Shown: positions 30,906 through 44,100, counted from the stretch's first letter. The stretch: 64,000 nt of DNA from Tenodera sinensis (GCA_030765045.1 CM060963.1:117854735-117918734); one strand, 5' to 3'. The notes: a model not told the origin generated them from the sequence alone. Numbers and translations: made by a program.

Positions 30906-33900
30906 TCATTCTATTTCTGTGAATTGTATAGCATTAATGAAGTTAACGAAAGGTTGTATGAAATTGTTTCCAAGTTCTTCTTTGTTTATGGGCCAAGTAG
31001 CACCTTTACTTTGTATCTTCCTAATCATTGCGTTTCTCTGGTTGTTTAGTATTTTGCATCGAAATATAATGTGGTTTACTGTTTGGTCCTCTTCTTCACA
31101 TTTGCACATTGGGTTATCTAAAAATCCAAATCTGTGGCGATATGATCTTAGCTTTCCATGTCCTGTTATCATTGCTGTGAACTCCGGAGATATTGGTAAC
31201 CGTTGCTTCAATCTTCTTCTCACGGATGGGAAATATTCTTTGGTTACTGCTCCTTTCCTTGATGCTGTCCATTGTTGTTGCCATTCTTCGAATGCAGTTT
31301 CTTTCTCTCTAGTTACTATTGCTTCTTTTGATACTTTGTCATATATTATTTCAGTGTCTTCCGCGGCAGCTTGTTTTGCTAGTCTGTCCACAAGTTCATT
31401 TCCGTGTATTCCCGCATGTCCTTTCACCCAGCCGAAATGTAGTGTCCACTTTGATTTTGAAAGTTCAAGGATTTTGGTTTTGATTTCTTCTATCAGCTGG
31501 TTATGTTTTATGTTGTTCCTGAGCAGATCTAGAGTTATCTTACTGTCTGTGAATAATGCAGCTCGTTTTTCATCGCATTCTCCATATCCAAGCTCATCTA
31601 GTTTTTTAAGTGTTTTTAATATTGCCAGTTGTTCAGCCTGGTTATTCGTGCATCGTGGATGCAACTTGAACTTTAATTTGTATGCCAGGTTGCCATGGAT
31701 GAAGATGATCCCTGCTGCCCCAACTTTATCACCAGTTTTGCTACCATCGGTGTACATTTCAACTGCATATTCATTGTTGTTATCTACCTCATCTATTATT
31801 GGTATTTCCGCAGGGTGTCTCCAATACCTGACTTCCAGCGGTGCGTCATATTCTTGATTGTTGACTTTTGTTGCCAGGTAGGTTCTTACATATTGTTCTA
31901 TGGTTATTTGTAGGGGTGGAACGCCTGCTACTACGCATGATGCCTCGTATGAGAGAGTTCGGTAGGCTTTAGCAGTTTTTATATTAATCAATCTTTGTAT
32001 CCTTTTATATTTTGTTAGATTTTTTATTTTTCTTAAAGCGTCTATCCACACTGGTGAGCCATATGTCATTATTGGGACTATAGCTCCTTCGTATATTGTT
32101 TTTAGTGCTTTGTGTCCTAATCCCCATTGTAGTTTAGCTGTCCGTGATAACATGTGGATGAGTGTGATTGATTTTCCTGCAGTGTGGTCTATGTGTGCAT
32201 TGAAGTTAAACTTACTGTCAAACCATATGCCCAAGTATTTCATTTCTTCAGTTTGGTTAAGCTTCTTGTTGTTTAAGTAGATATTGACGTCCCAATTGTC
32301 CGTTCGCTTTCTTGATATGACTAGAGTCTTCGACTTCTTTTCGTTAAATTCTATTTTGTTGTCAGTGGCCCAGTTCTGAATTTTAATTAAATCCTGATTC
32401 GCTATGTTTTCTGCTTCTACTTTGCTTGAGCCTCTTGTTAATATGACAAGGTCATCTGCGAATGCCATGGCTTTAGTTTTCCTATTGAAATCAGTATTCA
32501 ATAGGGAATTATACATTATGTTCCAAAAGCCTGGGCCACAGCAGGATCCTTGTGGACAGCCCTTCTGAACTTCTTTTTCCATTGTGTAATTGTTTATTGT
32601 GATTTTTGCTTTCCTGTGGTTGAAGAAATCTAATGCTAAGTTGTAGATGTTTCTCGGACATTCCCATTCTTTTAAGTTCTTGAGAATACTGGGCCACCAG
32701 GCAGCATTAAATGCACCTTTGACGTCAAGGCTTGTTAGGATTATACATTGTTTTATTTTCAATCCCTCTTCTATGAAGGTTTTAACTTCGAGTGCTGCAT
32801 CAATTGTTCCCTTTTGAGGGGTAAAGCCGTACTGTCTACCATTGAGTAAGTTTTTAGACCACAGATGGTAATTTATCCTGTCGATCATTAACCTCTCTAG
32901 TAATTTGCCGCCAATATTTATCAAGCTGATTGGACGATATTTAGACACATCCTTGCATTCTTCCTTGCCAGGTTTTGTGGTTGGAAGCACAATAGACTGC
33001 TTCCATCTTTTTGGAAAACAACCTTTACTTAGGCACATGTTGTAGAACTGTGTGAAGAATAGAGGCAGAACTTTGAATGCTCTTAGTAGAATGTCGCTGG
33101 TTATCCCATCCTCACCGGGAGCTTTCTGAGGGTTGAATTTTTGTAAGGCGGTTTTTATTTCTTCAGTTGTGAAAGGTACATCATCGGTTGTATCTATTGG
33201 CTCTCTAATTAACCTTCTTGTTTCTTTGTGATGTGCGTTGTCACTTCCTTCACTATCTTGTGGTGTGAAGTGTTCCAGCATGTGTTCAATTGTGTTCTCC
33301 GTGTCTGTAGTGTATGTTCCATCTTCTTTTTCTAGGGTTGTTAGTTGTGTTGTGGTTTTGACTTTCCCGGCGGCTATTTTGTAGACTACGTTCCAGGGGT
33401 TAGTTCCATCAACTATAGTGCAGAACTTCTTCCAAGAGTTCAGTTTCGCCTCTTGCAATTTCATTTCATATTCATGTTTTCCTTCGTGATATTTGGTTTT
33501 CCTCTCTAGTCTTAGATCTTCATTTGTTGTAGTTCTTTGGTACCGTCTTCGTAGAGCGTTTGTCTTTTTCCTTAGGATTGTAAGTTCATCGTTCCACCAC
33601 GAAACCGTATTTCCTTTCAACGCGTATTTTGTTGCCCTAGACATCTTGAGACTTGTGTTGCAAGCTTCGTTAATTGATGAGGATATTAAGTTTTCCACTT
33701 CATCACAATTGTCGTACGTAGCAATAATATTTTCCAGGTCACGATCCATTATTTTCGTGTCTGCAGTCTTGTAATAATGAAAGGTTGTTTTGATATTTGA
33801 AACGAGAGCGATTTCAAATTTATCAAGATCACCATTCTTTATGATATACTTTCTTGTGGTTTGGTTTCTGTTTGGAGATAATATGTGCTGCCGTGTCACG

Positions 33901-34592
33901 CTCAGTTTGAAGGTTATATTTCTGTGATCGGAACAACTTTCTTGTGTTCCACACTCCCAGTCGATAACCTGCCTTAGTAGTTTATTATTGACTAATGTTA
34001 AATCAATGTAGCTTCTGGCCCTTATCGTCTCAAAAGTTGGCTCCGACATTTTGTTGACAATATTCAAATCGCTTAGTGTTAAGAACTCCTCCAGTGCTTT
34101 GCCACGTTGATTTGTTGTTGCGTCATACCATAGTTTGCTTCGACAATTGCTGTCAACTGCGATCAGTATACCACTTCCTTTGACGTAATTTAAAATGTTT
34201 TCTACTTGGCTGATATTTCTCTCAATGTCTTGTGTAAAATCAAAATATGAACTTACTGCATACAATTTTGTACGTCTGTAGATAATTTCAATTACAGCGA
34301 TATCTTCGTTACATAGTTGTGTGATTGCTGTTGCATCTATTTGTTTATTGTTTATTAATATAGCAGCTCTTTTCTTTCCATTTCCGAAAGCGTAGGTCCT
34401 AAGTGACCTGGAAATTCCAGCTAGGTTGTTATGAATAAGATACGGTTCTTGTATTAGAGCAACGTCTACTTTATTCTCTTCCATGATCCGTATTAAGTTA
34501 CTTGTAGCCACTCGCTTATGTTGCAAATTAATTTGAATGCAATACAAATTATCAGCAATATTATTATATGGTTTATTTGGGTTAGCAGCCAT
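30906..34592 (-). CDS. ORF2 of family B: endonuclease-RT-RNase H, intact
   Basis: 1228 aa from ATG 34592, one nt after the ORF1 TAA (TAA T ATG). The endonuclease has CIQINLQHKRVAT, QEPYL, AVDSNCRS, IDLTLV and CSDHRN. The linker has LRRRYQRTTTN and TNPWNVVYKIAAGK. The RT has YRPISLINIGGK, motif A LDVKGAFNAAWWP, motif B KGCPQGSCCGPGFWN and FADD at 711-714. Motif A ends in Asn (GAFN) where the relatives have Asp, but the catalytic first Asp of the motif is kept. RNase H has YTDGSK, NQAEQ, TDSKI and GNELVDRLA. The finger is CKCEEEDQTVNHIIFRC. The frame is unbroken and every expected catalytic residue is present, so it could encode an active enzyme. Confidence 0.92.
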   Translation of the reverse strand: MAANPNKPYNNIADNLYCIQINLQHKRVATSNLIRIMEENKVDVALIQEPYLIHNNLAGISRSLRTYAFGNGKKRAAILINNKQIDATAITQLCNEDIAVIEIIYRRTKLYAVSSYFDFTQDIERNISQVENILNYVKGSGILIAVDSNCRSKLWYDATTNQRGKALEEFLTLSDLNIVNKMSEPTFETIRARSYIDLTLVNNKLLRQVIDWECGTQESCSDHRNITFKLSVTRQHILSPNRNQTTRKYIIKNGDLDKFEIALVSNIKTTFHYYKTADTKIMDRDLENIIATYDNCDEVENLISSSINEACNTSLKMSRATKYALKGNTVSWWNDELTILRKKTNALRRRYQRTTTNEDLRLERKTKYHEGKHEYEMKLQEAKLNSWKKFCTIVDGTNPWNVVYKIAAGKVKTTTQLTTLEKEDGTYTTDTENTIEHMLEHFTPQDSEGSDNAHHKETRRLIREPIDTTDDVPFTTEEIKTALQKFNPQKAPGEDGITSDILLRAFKVLPLFFTQFYNMCLSKGCFPKRWKQSIVLPTTKPGKEECKDVSKYRPISLINIGGKLLERLMIDRINYHLWSKNLLNGRQYGFTPQKGTIDAALEVKTFIEEGLKIKQCIILTSLDVKGAFNAAWWPSILKNLKEWECPRNIYNLALDFFNHRKAKITINNYTMEKEVQKGCPQGSCCGPGFWNIMYNSLLNTDFNRKTKAMAFADDLVILTRGSSKVEAENIANQDLIKIQNWATDNKIEFNEKKSKTLVISRKRTDNWDVNIYLNNKKLNQTEEMKYLGIWFDSKFNFNAHIDHTAGKSITLIHMLSRTAKLQWGLGHKALKTIYEGAIVPIMTYGSPVWIDALRKIKNLTKYKRIQRLINIKTAKAYRTLSYEASCVVAGVPPLQITIEQYVRTYLATKVNNQEYDAPLEVRYWRHPAEIPIIDEVDNNNEYAVEMYTDGSKTGDKVGAAGIIFIHGNLAYKLKFKLHPRCTNNQAEQLAILKTLKKLDELGYGECDEKRAALFTDSKITLDLLRNNIKHNQLIEEIKTKILELSKSKWTLHFGWVKGHAGIHGNELVDRLAKQAAAEDTEIIYDKVSKEAIVTREKETAFEEWQQQWTASRKGAVTKEYFPSVRRRLKQRLPISPEFTAMITGHGKLRSYRHRFGFLDNPMCKCEEEDQTVNHIIFRCKILNNQRNAMIRKIQSKGATWPINKEELGNNFIQPFVNFINAIQFTEIE

Positions 34593-34593
34593 A

Positions 34594-35745
34594 TTAATAC
34601 GCTATTTTTTCTGCGTTCCTTTTTAGCGCATTTTTGTAGCTAGTACAGGTCTTGTCCAGTGATGTGTGTTTTACATCTACTGGAGTTGTACAATATTTAT
34701 TATAATTAATGCAATTGATGCATTTATAGTTCTCTCTGTTGGCTTCACATTTGCTCATAGTGTGCTTTTCCGCACAATGTGGGCAGGTCACTTCTCCTTT
34801 ACAGTCTAGAGTTCTGTGATTAAACTTGGAGCAGTTATGGCACCGTTGAACTGATATGTAATCAGCACTGTTGCAAATATGCCATCCTATTTTCAATTTT
34901 TTGTCTTTCAGTCGTTTCCTAACTTCAGAGCTGACTTCAATGACCAGATTTTTGTTCTTCTTTCTATCTACGAAGACGAATTTAGGATCGATGTCGCTTA
35001 CTTCCAAGTTTGCTTCAGAATTTTGTGATATAATAGCCTCCTTTGCATTTTCGATTGTTATCTCGTCCGGCACATTGAACACAATCAATCTAGGGTTCCA
35101 GGCTTTCAGAAGGTTTCTAGAGTTTCCGACTTTTGGACGGCAACCCTCTAGTTCATCCCCACAAACAGCATTTATTTCGTCGCAAACCTTTTCTAGATCA
35201 CTTTTACTGTCGGATTCAATTAACAACTGCCCATTCTTCAGTGTTTTCAGAGCCGTGATTCCAACTTTGATTTTTGCCAGGTTTACTTTTCTCTTGATCA
35301 GAGTTTTGATGTACTCGGCACTTTGATTGTTTTTAGATTTGACAATCATCTTGTTTATTTCCTTCCCTTGAGCCACATTTCTTAGGCAGCTATCGCCGTT
35401 ATCAACGGGAATTTCCGACTGAGGCTTCTTCTTTCTGCCGCTAGGGCCCGCTATCATCCATTCGCCGTTCTCGCAGCTCCCGGTAGATGTCGCACCAATG
35501 CCACCACTTCCGCTTTGAAGAGCTTGCAAGATGGACTCCGTTTCCGCGACCCTCTTTTCCAAATCGCTTATTTCTTTATTCTTTTCTTCAACTGAACACT
35601 TCAAATTCGCAAACTCATTCCTAAGAACACTCACAGCTTGCAGAATTTCTTCCTTGTATTCTTTCTTCAAGTTACCACTTTTATCCGTAACACCAACCAA
35701 AACTTTCAGAGCACTTTCCACTACATCTTCCTTACCTGACGCCAT
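34594..35745 (-). CDS. ORF1 of family B: coiled coil and three zinc knuckles, intact
   Basis: 383 aa from ATG 35745, only eight bases inside the microsatellite boundary. N-terminal ALKVLVGVTDKSGNLKKEYK matches the block shared by families A and E. A coiled coil follows (VEEKNKEISDLEKRVAETES), then a Gly/Ser-rich insert (GSGGIGATSTGSCENGEW) absent from family A, then LAKIKVGITALKTLKNG and PRLIVFNVPDEITIENAKEA. Knuckles are CHNCSKFNHRTLDC, CPHCAEKHTMSKC and a long third one, CINCINYNKYC with KHTSLDKTC. Intact, expected to bind element RNA. A ribosome would meet the start codon almost immediately, so either transcription starts upstream in the (CATA)n or the true leader was lost. Confidence 0.88.
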   Translation of the reverse strand: MASGKEDVVESALKVLVGVTDKSGNLKKEYKEEILQAVSVLRNEFANLKCSVEEKNKEISDLEKRVAETESILQALQSGSGGIGATSTGSCENGEWMIAGPSGRKKKPQSEIPVDNGDSCLRNVAQGKEINKMIVKSKNNQSAEYIKTLIKRKVNLAKIKVGITALKTLKNGQLLIESDSKSDLEKVCDEINAVCGDELEGCRPKVGNSRNLLKAWNPRLIVFNVPDEITIENAKEAIISQNSEANLEVSDIDPKFVFVDRKKNKNLVIEVSSEVRKRLKDKKLKIGWHICNSADYISVQRCHNCSKFNHRTLDCKGEVTCPHCAEKHTMSKCEANRENYKCINCINYNKYCTTPVDVKHTSLDKTCTSYKNALKRNAEKIAY

Positions 35746-35753
35746 CTTAGTCG

Positions 35754-37485
35754 TGTATGTATGTATGTATGTATGTATGTATGTATGTATGTATGTATGT
35801 ATGTATGTATGTATGTATGTATGTATGTATGTATGTATGTATGTATGTATGTATGTATGTATGTATGTATGTATGTATGTATGTATGTATGTATGTATGT
35901 ATGTATGTATGTATGTATGTATGTATGTATGTATGTATGTATGTATGTATGTATGTATGTATGTATGTATGTATGTATGTATGTATGTATGTATGTATGT
36001 ATGTATGTATGTATGTATGTATGTATGTATGTATGTATGTATGTATGTATGTATGTATGTATGTATGTATGTATGTATGTATGTATGTATGTATGTATGT
36101 ATGTATGTATGTATGTATGTATGTATGTATGTATGTATGTATGTATGTATGTATGTATGTATGTATGTATGTATGTATGTATGTATGTATGTATGTATGT
36201 ATGTATGTATGTATGTATGTATGTATGTATGTATGTATGTATGTATGTATGTATGTATGTATGTATGTATGTATGTATGTATGTATGTATGTATGTATGT
36301 ATGTATGTATGTATGTATGTATGTATGTATGTATGTATGTATGTATGTATGTATGTATGTATGTATGTATGTATGTATGTATGTATGTATGTATGTATGT
36401 ATGTATGTATGTATGTATGTATGTATGTATGTATGTATGTATGTATGTATGTATGTATGTATGTATGTATGTATGTATGTATGTATGTATGTATGTATGT
36501 ATGTATGTATGTATGTATGTATGTATGTATGTATGTATGTATGTATGTATGTATGTATGTATGTATGTATGTATGTATGTATGTATGTATGTATGTATGT
36601 ATGTATGTATGTATGTATGTATGTATGTATGTATGTATGTATGTATGTATGTATGTATGTATGTATGTATGTATGTATGTATGTATGTATGTATGTATGT
36701 ATGTATGTATGTATGTATGTATGTATGTATGTATGTATGTATGTATGTATGTATGTATGTATGTATGTATGTATGTATGTATGTATGTATGTATGTATGT
36801 ATGTATGTATGTATGTATGTATGTATGTATGTATGTATGTATGTATGTATGTATGTATGTATGTATGTATGTATGTATGTATGTATGTATGTATGTATGT
36901 ATGTATGTATGTATGTATGTATGTATGTATGTATGTATGTATGTATGTATGTATGTATGTATGTATGTATGTATGTATGTATGTATGTATGTATGTATGT
37001 ATGTATGTATGTATGTATGTATGTATGTATGTATGTATGTATGTATGTATGTATGTATGTATGTATGTATGTATGTATGTATGTATGTATGTATGTATGT
37101 ATGTATGTATGTATGTATGTATGTATGTATGTATGTATGTATGTATGTATGTATGTATGTATGTATGTATGTATGTATGTATGTATGTATGTATGTATGT
37201 ATGTATGTATGTATGTATGTATGTATGTATGTATGTATGTATGTATGTATGTATGTATGTATGTATGTATGTATGTATGTATGTATGTATGTATGTATGT
37301 ATGTATGTATGTATGTATGTATGTATGTATGTATGTATGTATGTATGTATGTATGTATGTATGTATGTATGTATGTATGTATGTATGTATGTATGTATGT
37401 ATGTATGTATGTATGTATGTATGTATGTATGTATGTATGTATGTATGTATGTATGTATGTATGTATGTATGTATGTATGTATGTA
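35754..37485. repeat. Microsatellite block 7: (TATG)n, about 1.73 kb
   Basis: Perfect TATG between the family B 5' end and the short family C fragment. Confidence 0.98.
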
Positions 37486-37517
37486 TTTTTTTTATTTTTA
37501 TTTATTAATTATTATCT

Positions 37518-37549
37518 GCATGCCCCGTTACCTTGGTAGCATTACATGC
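37518..37549 (-). other. Conserved 3'-terminal RNA hairpin, family C short copy
   Basis: GCATGT/GCATGC outer stem, AAT/GGG internal loop, inner stem TACC/GGTA. The same sequence occurs at 40968-40999. Confidence 0.7.
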
Positions 37550-37718
37550 ATTCTTTACATTATGCTAATACAGTTTTGCACAATTTTACATTGATATTTA
37601 CAAGTTGTTTTACACTATATAGATACTTAACGTTAACAATTGTTACAAAATATATACCATAAACTCCTAATACAAGGTTATAACAATAGATTGCGTTATT
37701 TGCCATATTTAAATCATT

Positions 37719-37989
37719 CTATAATTTCAAGTTTTTGATGAATTTGCTGAAACTTCGGAAATATACTGATATTAATTCTTGATTGTTGACAGGCCATTTA
37801 CCTCCTTCCATTATTATCTCTCGAATTAGAATAGACCTTTGGTATTCTGTATTTTCACACTGATAAATCAGATGATTGACTGTCTGTTCTCCTTTGTTAC
37901 ACGTGCAGGACGGATCATTTATGATGTTAAATCGATATAGGTAAGAATTTGTTTTTCCATGTCCTGTTAATATTGCTGTTAATTCTGGG
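37719..37989 (-). pseudogene. ORF2 C-terminal remnant of family C
   Basis: About 90 codons carrying TAILTGHGKTNSYLYRFNI, the finger CTCNKGEQTVNHLIYQC and the C-terminus FSKFIKNLKL with a TAG stop. The remnant has no RT, RNase H or start codon. Confidence 0.88.
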
Positions 37990-40922
37990 ATGTATGTATG
38001 TATGTATGTATGTATGTATGTATGTATGTATGTATGTATGTATGTATGTATGTATGTATGTATGTATGTATGTATGTATGTATGTATGTATGTATGTATG
38101 TATGTATGTATGTATGTATGTATGTATGTATGTATGTATGTATGTATGTATGTATGTATGTATGTATGTATGTATGTATGTATGTATGTATGTATGTATG
38201 TATGTATGTATGTATGTATGTATGTATGTATGTATGTATGTATGTATGTATGTATGTATGTATGTATGTATGTATGTATGTATGTATGTATGTATGTATG
38301 TATGTATGTATGTATGTATGTATGTATGTATGTATGTATGTATGTATGTATGTATGTATGTATGTATGTATGTATGTATGTATGTATGTATGTATGTATG
38401 TATGTATGTATGTATGTATGTATGTATGTATGTATGTATGTATGTATGTATGTATGTATGTATGTATGTATGTATGTATGTATGTATGTATGTATGTATG
38501 TATGTATGTATGTATGTATGTATGTATGTATGTATGTATGTATGTATGTATGTATGTATGTATGTATGTATGTATGTATGTATGTATGTATGTATGTATG
38601 TATGTATGTATGTATGTATGTATGTATGTATGTATGTATGTATGTATGTATGTATGTATGTATGTATGTATGTATGTATGTATGTATGTATGTATGTATG
38701 TATGTATGTATGTATGTATGTATGTATGTATGTATGTATGTATGTATGTATGTATGTATGTATGTATGTATGTATGTATGTATGTATGTATGTATGTATG
38801 TATGTATGTATGTATGTATGTATGTATGTATGTATGTATGTATGTATGTATGTATGTATGTATGTATGTATGTATGTATGTATGTATGTATGTATGTATG
38901 TATGTATGTATGTATGTATGTATGTATGTATGTATGTATGTATGTATGTATGTATGTATGTATGTATGTATGTATGTATGTATGTATGTATGTATGTATG
39001 TATGTATGTATGTATGTATGTATGTATGTATGTATGTATGTATGTATGTATGTATGTATGTATGTATGTATGTATGTATGTATGTATGTATGTATGTATG
39101 TATGTATGTATGTATGTATGTATGTATGTATGTATGTATGTATGTATGTATGTATGTATGTATGTATGTATGTATGTATGTATGTATGTATGTATGTATG
39201 TATGTATGTATGTATGTATGTATGTATGTATGTATGTATGTATGTATGTATGTATGTATGTATGTATGTATGTATGTATGTATGTATGTATGTATGTATG
39301 TATGTATGTATGTATGTATGTATGTATGTATGTATGTATGTATGTATGTATGTATGTATGTATGTATGTATGTATGTATGTATGTATGTATGTATGTATG
39401 TATGTATGTATGTATGTATGTATGTATGTATGTATGTATGTATGTATGTATGTATGTATGTATGTATGTATGTATGTATGTATGTATGTATGTATGTATG
39501 TATGTATGTATGTATGTATGTATGTATGTATGTATGTATGTATGTATGTATGTATGTATGTATGTATGTATGTATGTATGTATGTATGTATGTATGTATG
39601 TATGTATGTATGTATGTATGTATGTATGTATGTATGTATGTATGTATGTATGTATGTATGTATGTATGTATGTATGTATGTATGTATGTATGTATGTATG
39701 TATGTATGTATGTATGTATGTATGTATGTATGTATGTATGTATGTATGTATGTATGTATGTATGTATGTATGTATGTATGTATGTATGTATGTATGTATG
39801 TATGTATGTATGTATGTATGTATGTATGTATGTATGTATGTATGTATGTATGTATGTATGTATGTATGTATGTATGTATGTATGTATGTATGTATGTATG
39901 TATGTATGTATGTATGTATGTATGTATGTATGTATGTATGTATGTATGTATGTATGTATGTATGTATGTATGTATGTATGTATGTATGTATGTATGTATG
40001 TATGTATGTATGTATGTATGTATGTATGTATGTATGTATGTATGTATGTATGTATGTATGTATGTATGTATGTATGTATGTATGTATGTATGTATGTATG
40101 TATGTATGTATGTATGTATGTATGTATGTATGTATGTATGTATGTATGTATGTATGTATGTATGTATGTATGTATGTATGTATGTATGTATGTATGTATG
40201 TATGTATGTATGTATGTATGTATGTATGTATGTATGTATGTATGTATGTATGTATGTATGTATGTATGTATGTATGTATGTATGTATGTATGTATGTATG
40301 TATGTATGTATGTATGTATGTATGTATGTATGTATGTATGTATGTATGTATGTATGTATGTATGTATGTATGTATGTATGTATGTATGTATGTATGTATG
40401 TATGTATGTATGTATGTATGTATGTATGTATGTATGTATGTATGTATGTATGTATGTATGTATGTATGTATGTATGTATGTATGTATGTATGTATGTATG
40501 TATGTATGTATGTATGTATGTATGTATGTATGTATGTATGTATGTATGTATGTATGTATGTATGTATGTATGTATGTATGTATGTATGTATGTATGTATG
40601 TATGTATGTATGTATGTATGTATGTATGTATGTATGTATGTATGTATGTATGTATGTATGTATGTATGTATGTATGTATGTATGTATGTATGTATGTATG
40701 TATGTATGTATGTATGTATGTATGTATGTATGTATGTATGTATGTATGTATGTATGTATGTATGTATGTATGTATGTATGTATGTATGTATGTATGTATG
40801 TATGTATGTATGTATGTATGTATGTATGTATGTATGTATGTATGTATGTATGTATGTATGTATGTATGTATGTATGTATGTATGTATGTATGTATGTATG
40901 TATGTATGTATGTATGTATGTA
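37990..40922. repeat. Microsatellite block 8: (TATG)n, about 2.93 kb
   Basis: Perfect TATG, over 730 units, without any visible interruption, between the two family C insertions. Confidence 0.98.
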
Positions 40923-40967
40923 TTTTTTATTTTTTTTTTTTTTATTTTTATTTATTAATTATTATCT

Positions 40968-40999
40968 GCATGCCCCGTTACCTTGGTAGCATTACATGC
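40968..40999 (-). other. Conserved 3'-terminal RNA hairpin, family C long copy
   Basis: Identical stems to the short copy at 37518: GCATGT/GCATGC outer, TACC/GGTA inner. Confidence 0.7.
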
Positions 41000-41168
41000 A
41001 TTCTTTACATTATGCTAATACTGTTTTGCACAATTTTACATTGATATTTACAAGTTGTTTTACACTATATAGATACTTAACGTTAACAATTGTTACAAAA
41101 TATATACCATAAACTCCTAATACAAGGTTATAACAATAGATTGCGTTATTTGCCATATTTAAATCATT

Positions 41169-44100
41169 CTATAATTTCAAGTTTTTGATGAATTTGCTGA
41201 AACTTCGGAAATATACTGATATTAATTCTTGATTGTTGACAGGCCATTTACCTCCTTCCATTATTATCTCTCGAATTAGAATAGACCTTTGGTATTCTGT
41301 ATTTTCACACTGATAAATCAGATGATTGACTGTCTGTTCTCCTTTGTTACACGTGCAGGACGGATCATTTATGATGTTAAATCGATATAGGTAAGAATTT
41401 GTTTTTCCATGTCCTGTTAATATTGCTGTTAATTCTGGGTTTGCTGGAAGTTTTAATTTTAGTCTGTCTAGAACTGTGGGAAAAAATGATTTAGTAACTG
41501 CTGCGTTATTTGTGCTATTCCATCTGCTCTGCCATTGTTCTAGTGATAAATTATTTATTTGTGATATGATGGTGGATTTCGGAATTTTGTAGTATATTAT
41601 TTCACCTTCTGCAGAAGCTTCTTTGGCTAATCTATCAGCTAGTTCATTACCAGCAGTACCATTATGGGCCTTCAACCAGCTGAAGTGAATTGTCCACTGA
41701 CGTTGTTGAAGGGCATTAAGGGTATTGTGTATGTTATCTATTATAGAATTATGGTTACTATTATTCGTCAATAAGGATATTGTAACATTGCTGTCTGTGT
41801 ATACCGCTGCAACTCTTTCTTCATTCGCAATAGCCTCAAGTTCTTGAAGTTTCTGTAGTGCTTTCCATATGGCCAACTGCTCTGCTTGGTTATTCGTGCA
41901 TTTTGAATGTAGTCTATGCTTTAATTGATGGATACGAACTTGGTGTTTGTATATTACAGCAGCTGCTCCCACTTTTCCTCCAGATTTGCTTCCATCTGTA
42001 TAAATTTCTATATCATATATCTTGTTTTCCAGAGTTTCTTGAATAGTTCTCTTATCTGCAGGGTGATTCCAGTTCTTTAGATCTGTGGGCGAATCATAGT
42101 CTGTCTCTCCATGAGTTGCTTTATACTGTTTGACTTTGCCACTTATCGTGATGTCTATTGGTTGAATGCCGGCCATGATGCAGGAAGCATCAAAAGATAT
42201 TGTCCTATAGGCTTTAATAATTTTGATGTTTAGAAGCCTTTGGATGCGTTGTAGTTTTTTGATGTTAGTAGAGTATTGCAGAGCTTCATACCACACAGGT
42301 GCTCCATAGGTGAGAATAGGTTCAAGTGCTCCTTTGTATATTGTAGTCAATGCTTTATGTCCAAGTCCCCAGTTTAGTTTCGCAAATTTAGATAGAGTAT
42401 GTATCAAGGCTATTGCTTTGTCGTGAACATAATCGATGTGCTTGTTGAATCTAAATCTTCTGTCTAAATAAATTCCAAGGTATTTCAATGCTTCGACTTG
42501 CTCTATGGGCTTATTGTTGATGTAGATATTAATGCTCAAGTTTTGTCTTTTCTTTTTCCGAGTAACAACTAGTACTTTTGATTTGGTTTCATTGAATTTG
42601 ATTTTATTGTCTCTAGCCCAATGCTCAATCCTTGTAACATCTACATTGGCATTGTTTTCGGTCTCTATTATTGTTCTACCTCTTGTCATTACAAGCAAAT
42701 CATCTGCAAATGCAATTATCTCAGTATATTTTGTATAGTCTAGCTGTAGAAGGGGATTGTACAAGACGTTCCATAATCCAGGACCACAGCTCGAGCCCTG
42801 TGGACACCCTTTTTCAACATCTTTTTCAGCCCTGTACTCAATGGTACATAAACTTGCTTTTCGATCTCTGAAGTAGTCCAGGGTCAATGCATATAAATTT
42901 TGGGGACATTTCACTTGTCTTAAGTTGTTAAGAATACTCGGCCACCATGCCGCATCAAACGCTCCCTGGACGTCTAAACTAATCAGAGCTATGTAGTTGT
43001 TATTCTTTAGGTTTTCCATAACATAGTGTTTTACTGCCATCACTGCATCTATTGCACTTCTCTGTGGAGTGAATCCGTATTGCCGGGCACTAAATAGTCC
43101 GTTTGAGTGCATATAATGGAGTATCCTGTCTATCATTAATTTCTCGAGTACTTTTCCACCTATGTTGATTAAGCTGATGGGTCTGTATTTTGAGACATCT
43201 TCACTCCTTTCTTTGCCTGGTTTAATTATTGGAATTATTAGAGATTTTTTCCATAATTTTGGAAAGTATCCATTTTTAAGGCAACTGTTGTACATTTCAG
43301 TGAAGAAGAGTGGAAACCGTTGAAAAAATCTCAAAATAATATCACTGGTTAGGCCATCCTCTCCCGGGGCTTTGTTGGGATTAAAATGGTGGAGTGCGCT
43401 TTTAACTTCCTCTCTTGTAAATTTAACATCGTTTGCAGTATGTAAAGGTTCTGCTATTTTACTTCTTAATTGTACATGATGTTCATTATCATTCTTATCA
43501 TCATCTGGTATAAAGTGATTTATCATATGTTTTAATGTGTTCTGTGTATCATCTGTATATTTACCGTCCTCAGTCTTGATCATTGTGAGTATATTTTTAC
43601 TTTTAAATTTACACGCTGCAATTTTATACACTAAGTGCCATGGGTTGGCTTGATCCGTAGTGCTGCAGAATTCCTTCCAAGAGATTAATTTGCTCGTATC
43701 TACTAGATGTCTGTAATTTCTATTAACTTCCAGATATATGTTTTTCCTTTGTTGCCTTAGTTCTTCATTATTGAAGGTTCTTTGATACCTTCGTCGGAGT
43801 GCATTAACTCTCTTTCTCATTATAGTTAGTTCAGGGTTCCACCACGGTACAGATTTTCCTTTGTGCCTCTTGATTTTTGACCTGCTTAAATGGAATGCCC
43901 CATTACATGCCTCAATTATGCAATTATGACACTGCTGGACCAGTCGTTCTACGTCTGTAAAATTATCGACATTTAAAGCAAGTTCTGTGTCTAATTCCTC
44001 ACTGGATTTGTGGCTGTTAAACACATTCTTAAGATTTTGTTCTAAAAGGGTGTCAAAAGTTGCATAATTTTCATTTCTCTTTATGTATTTTATACCTTTT

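Larger units (their letters stand above)
30615..35753 (-). mobile_element. R1-like retrotransposon family B, both ORFs intact, almost no 5' UTR
   Basis: Order in sense is eight bases of leader (CGACTAAG), ORF1, ORF2, a 3' UTR of about 290 bp and a 32-nt poly(A) (T-run 30615-30646). Microsatellite directly abuts both ends. The near-absent leader suggests slight 5' truncation or an unusual start. Proteins are clearly diverged from family A but share every domain. No lesion is seen. Confidence 0.9.
37486..37989 (-). mobile_element. 5'-truncated family C insertion (3' fragment, 504 bp)
   Basis: Poly(A) (T-run 37486-37493), 3' UTR and the last 90 codons of ORF2. It ends at AATTCTGGG, where the TATG block resumes. 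It differs from the longer family C copy at 40923 at only a position or so in the compared 3' region, apart from the length of the A/T tract. Confidence 0.92.
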
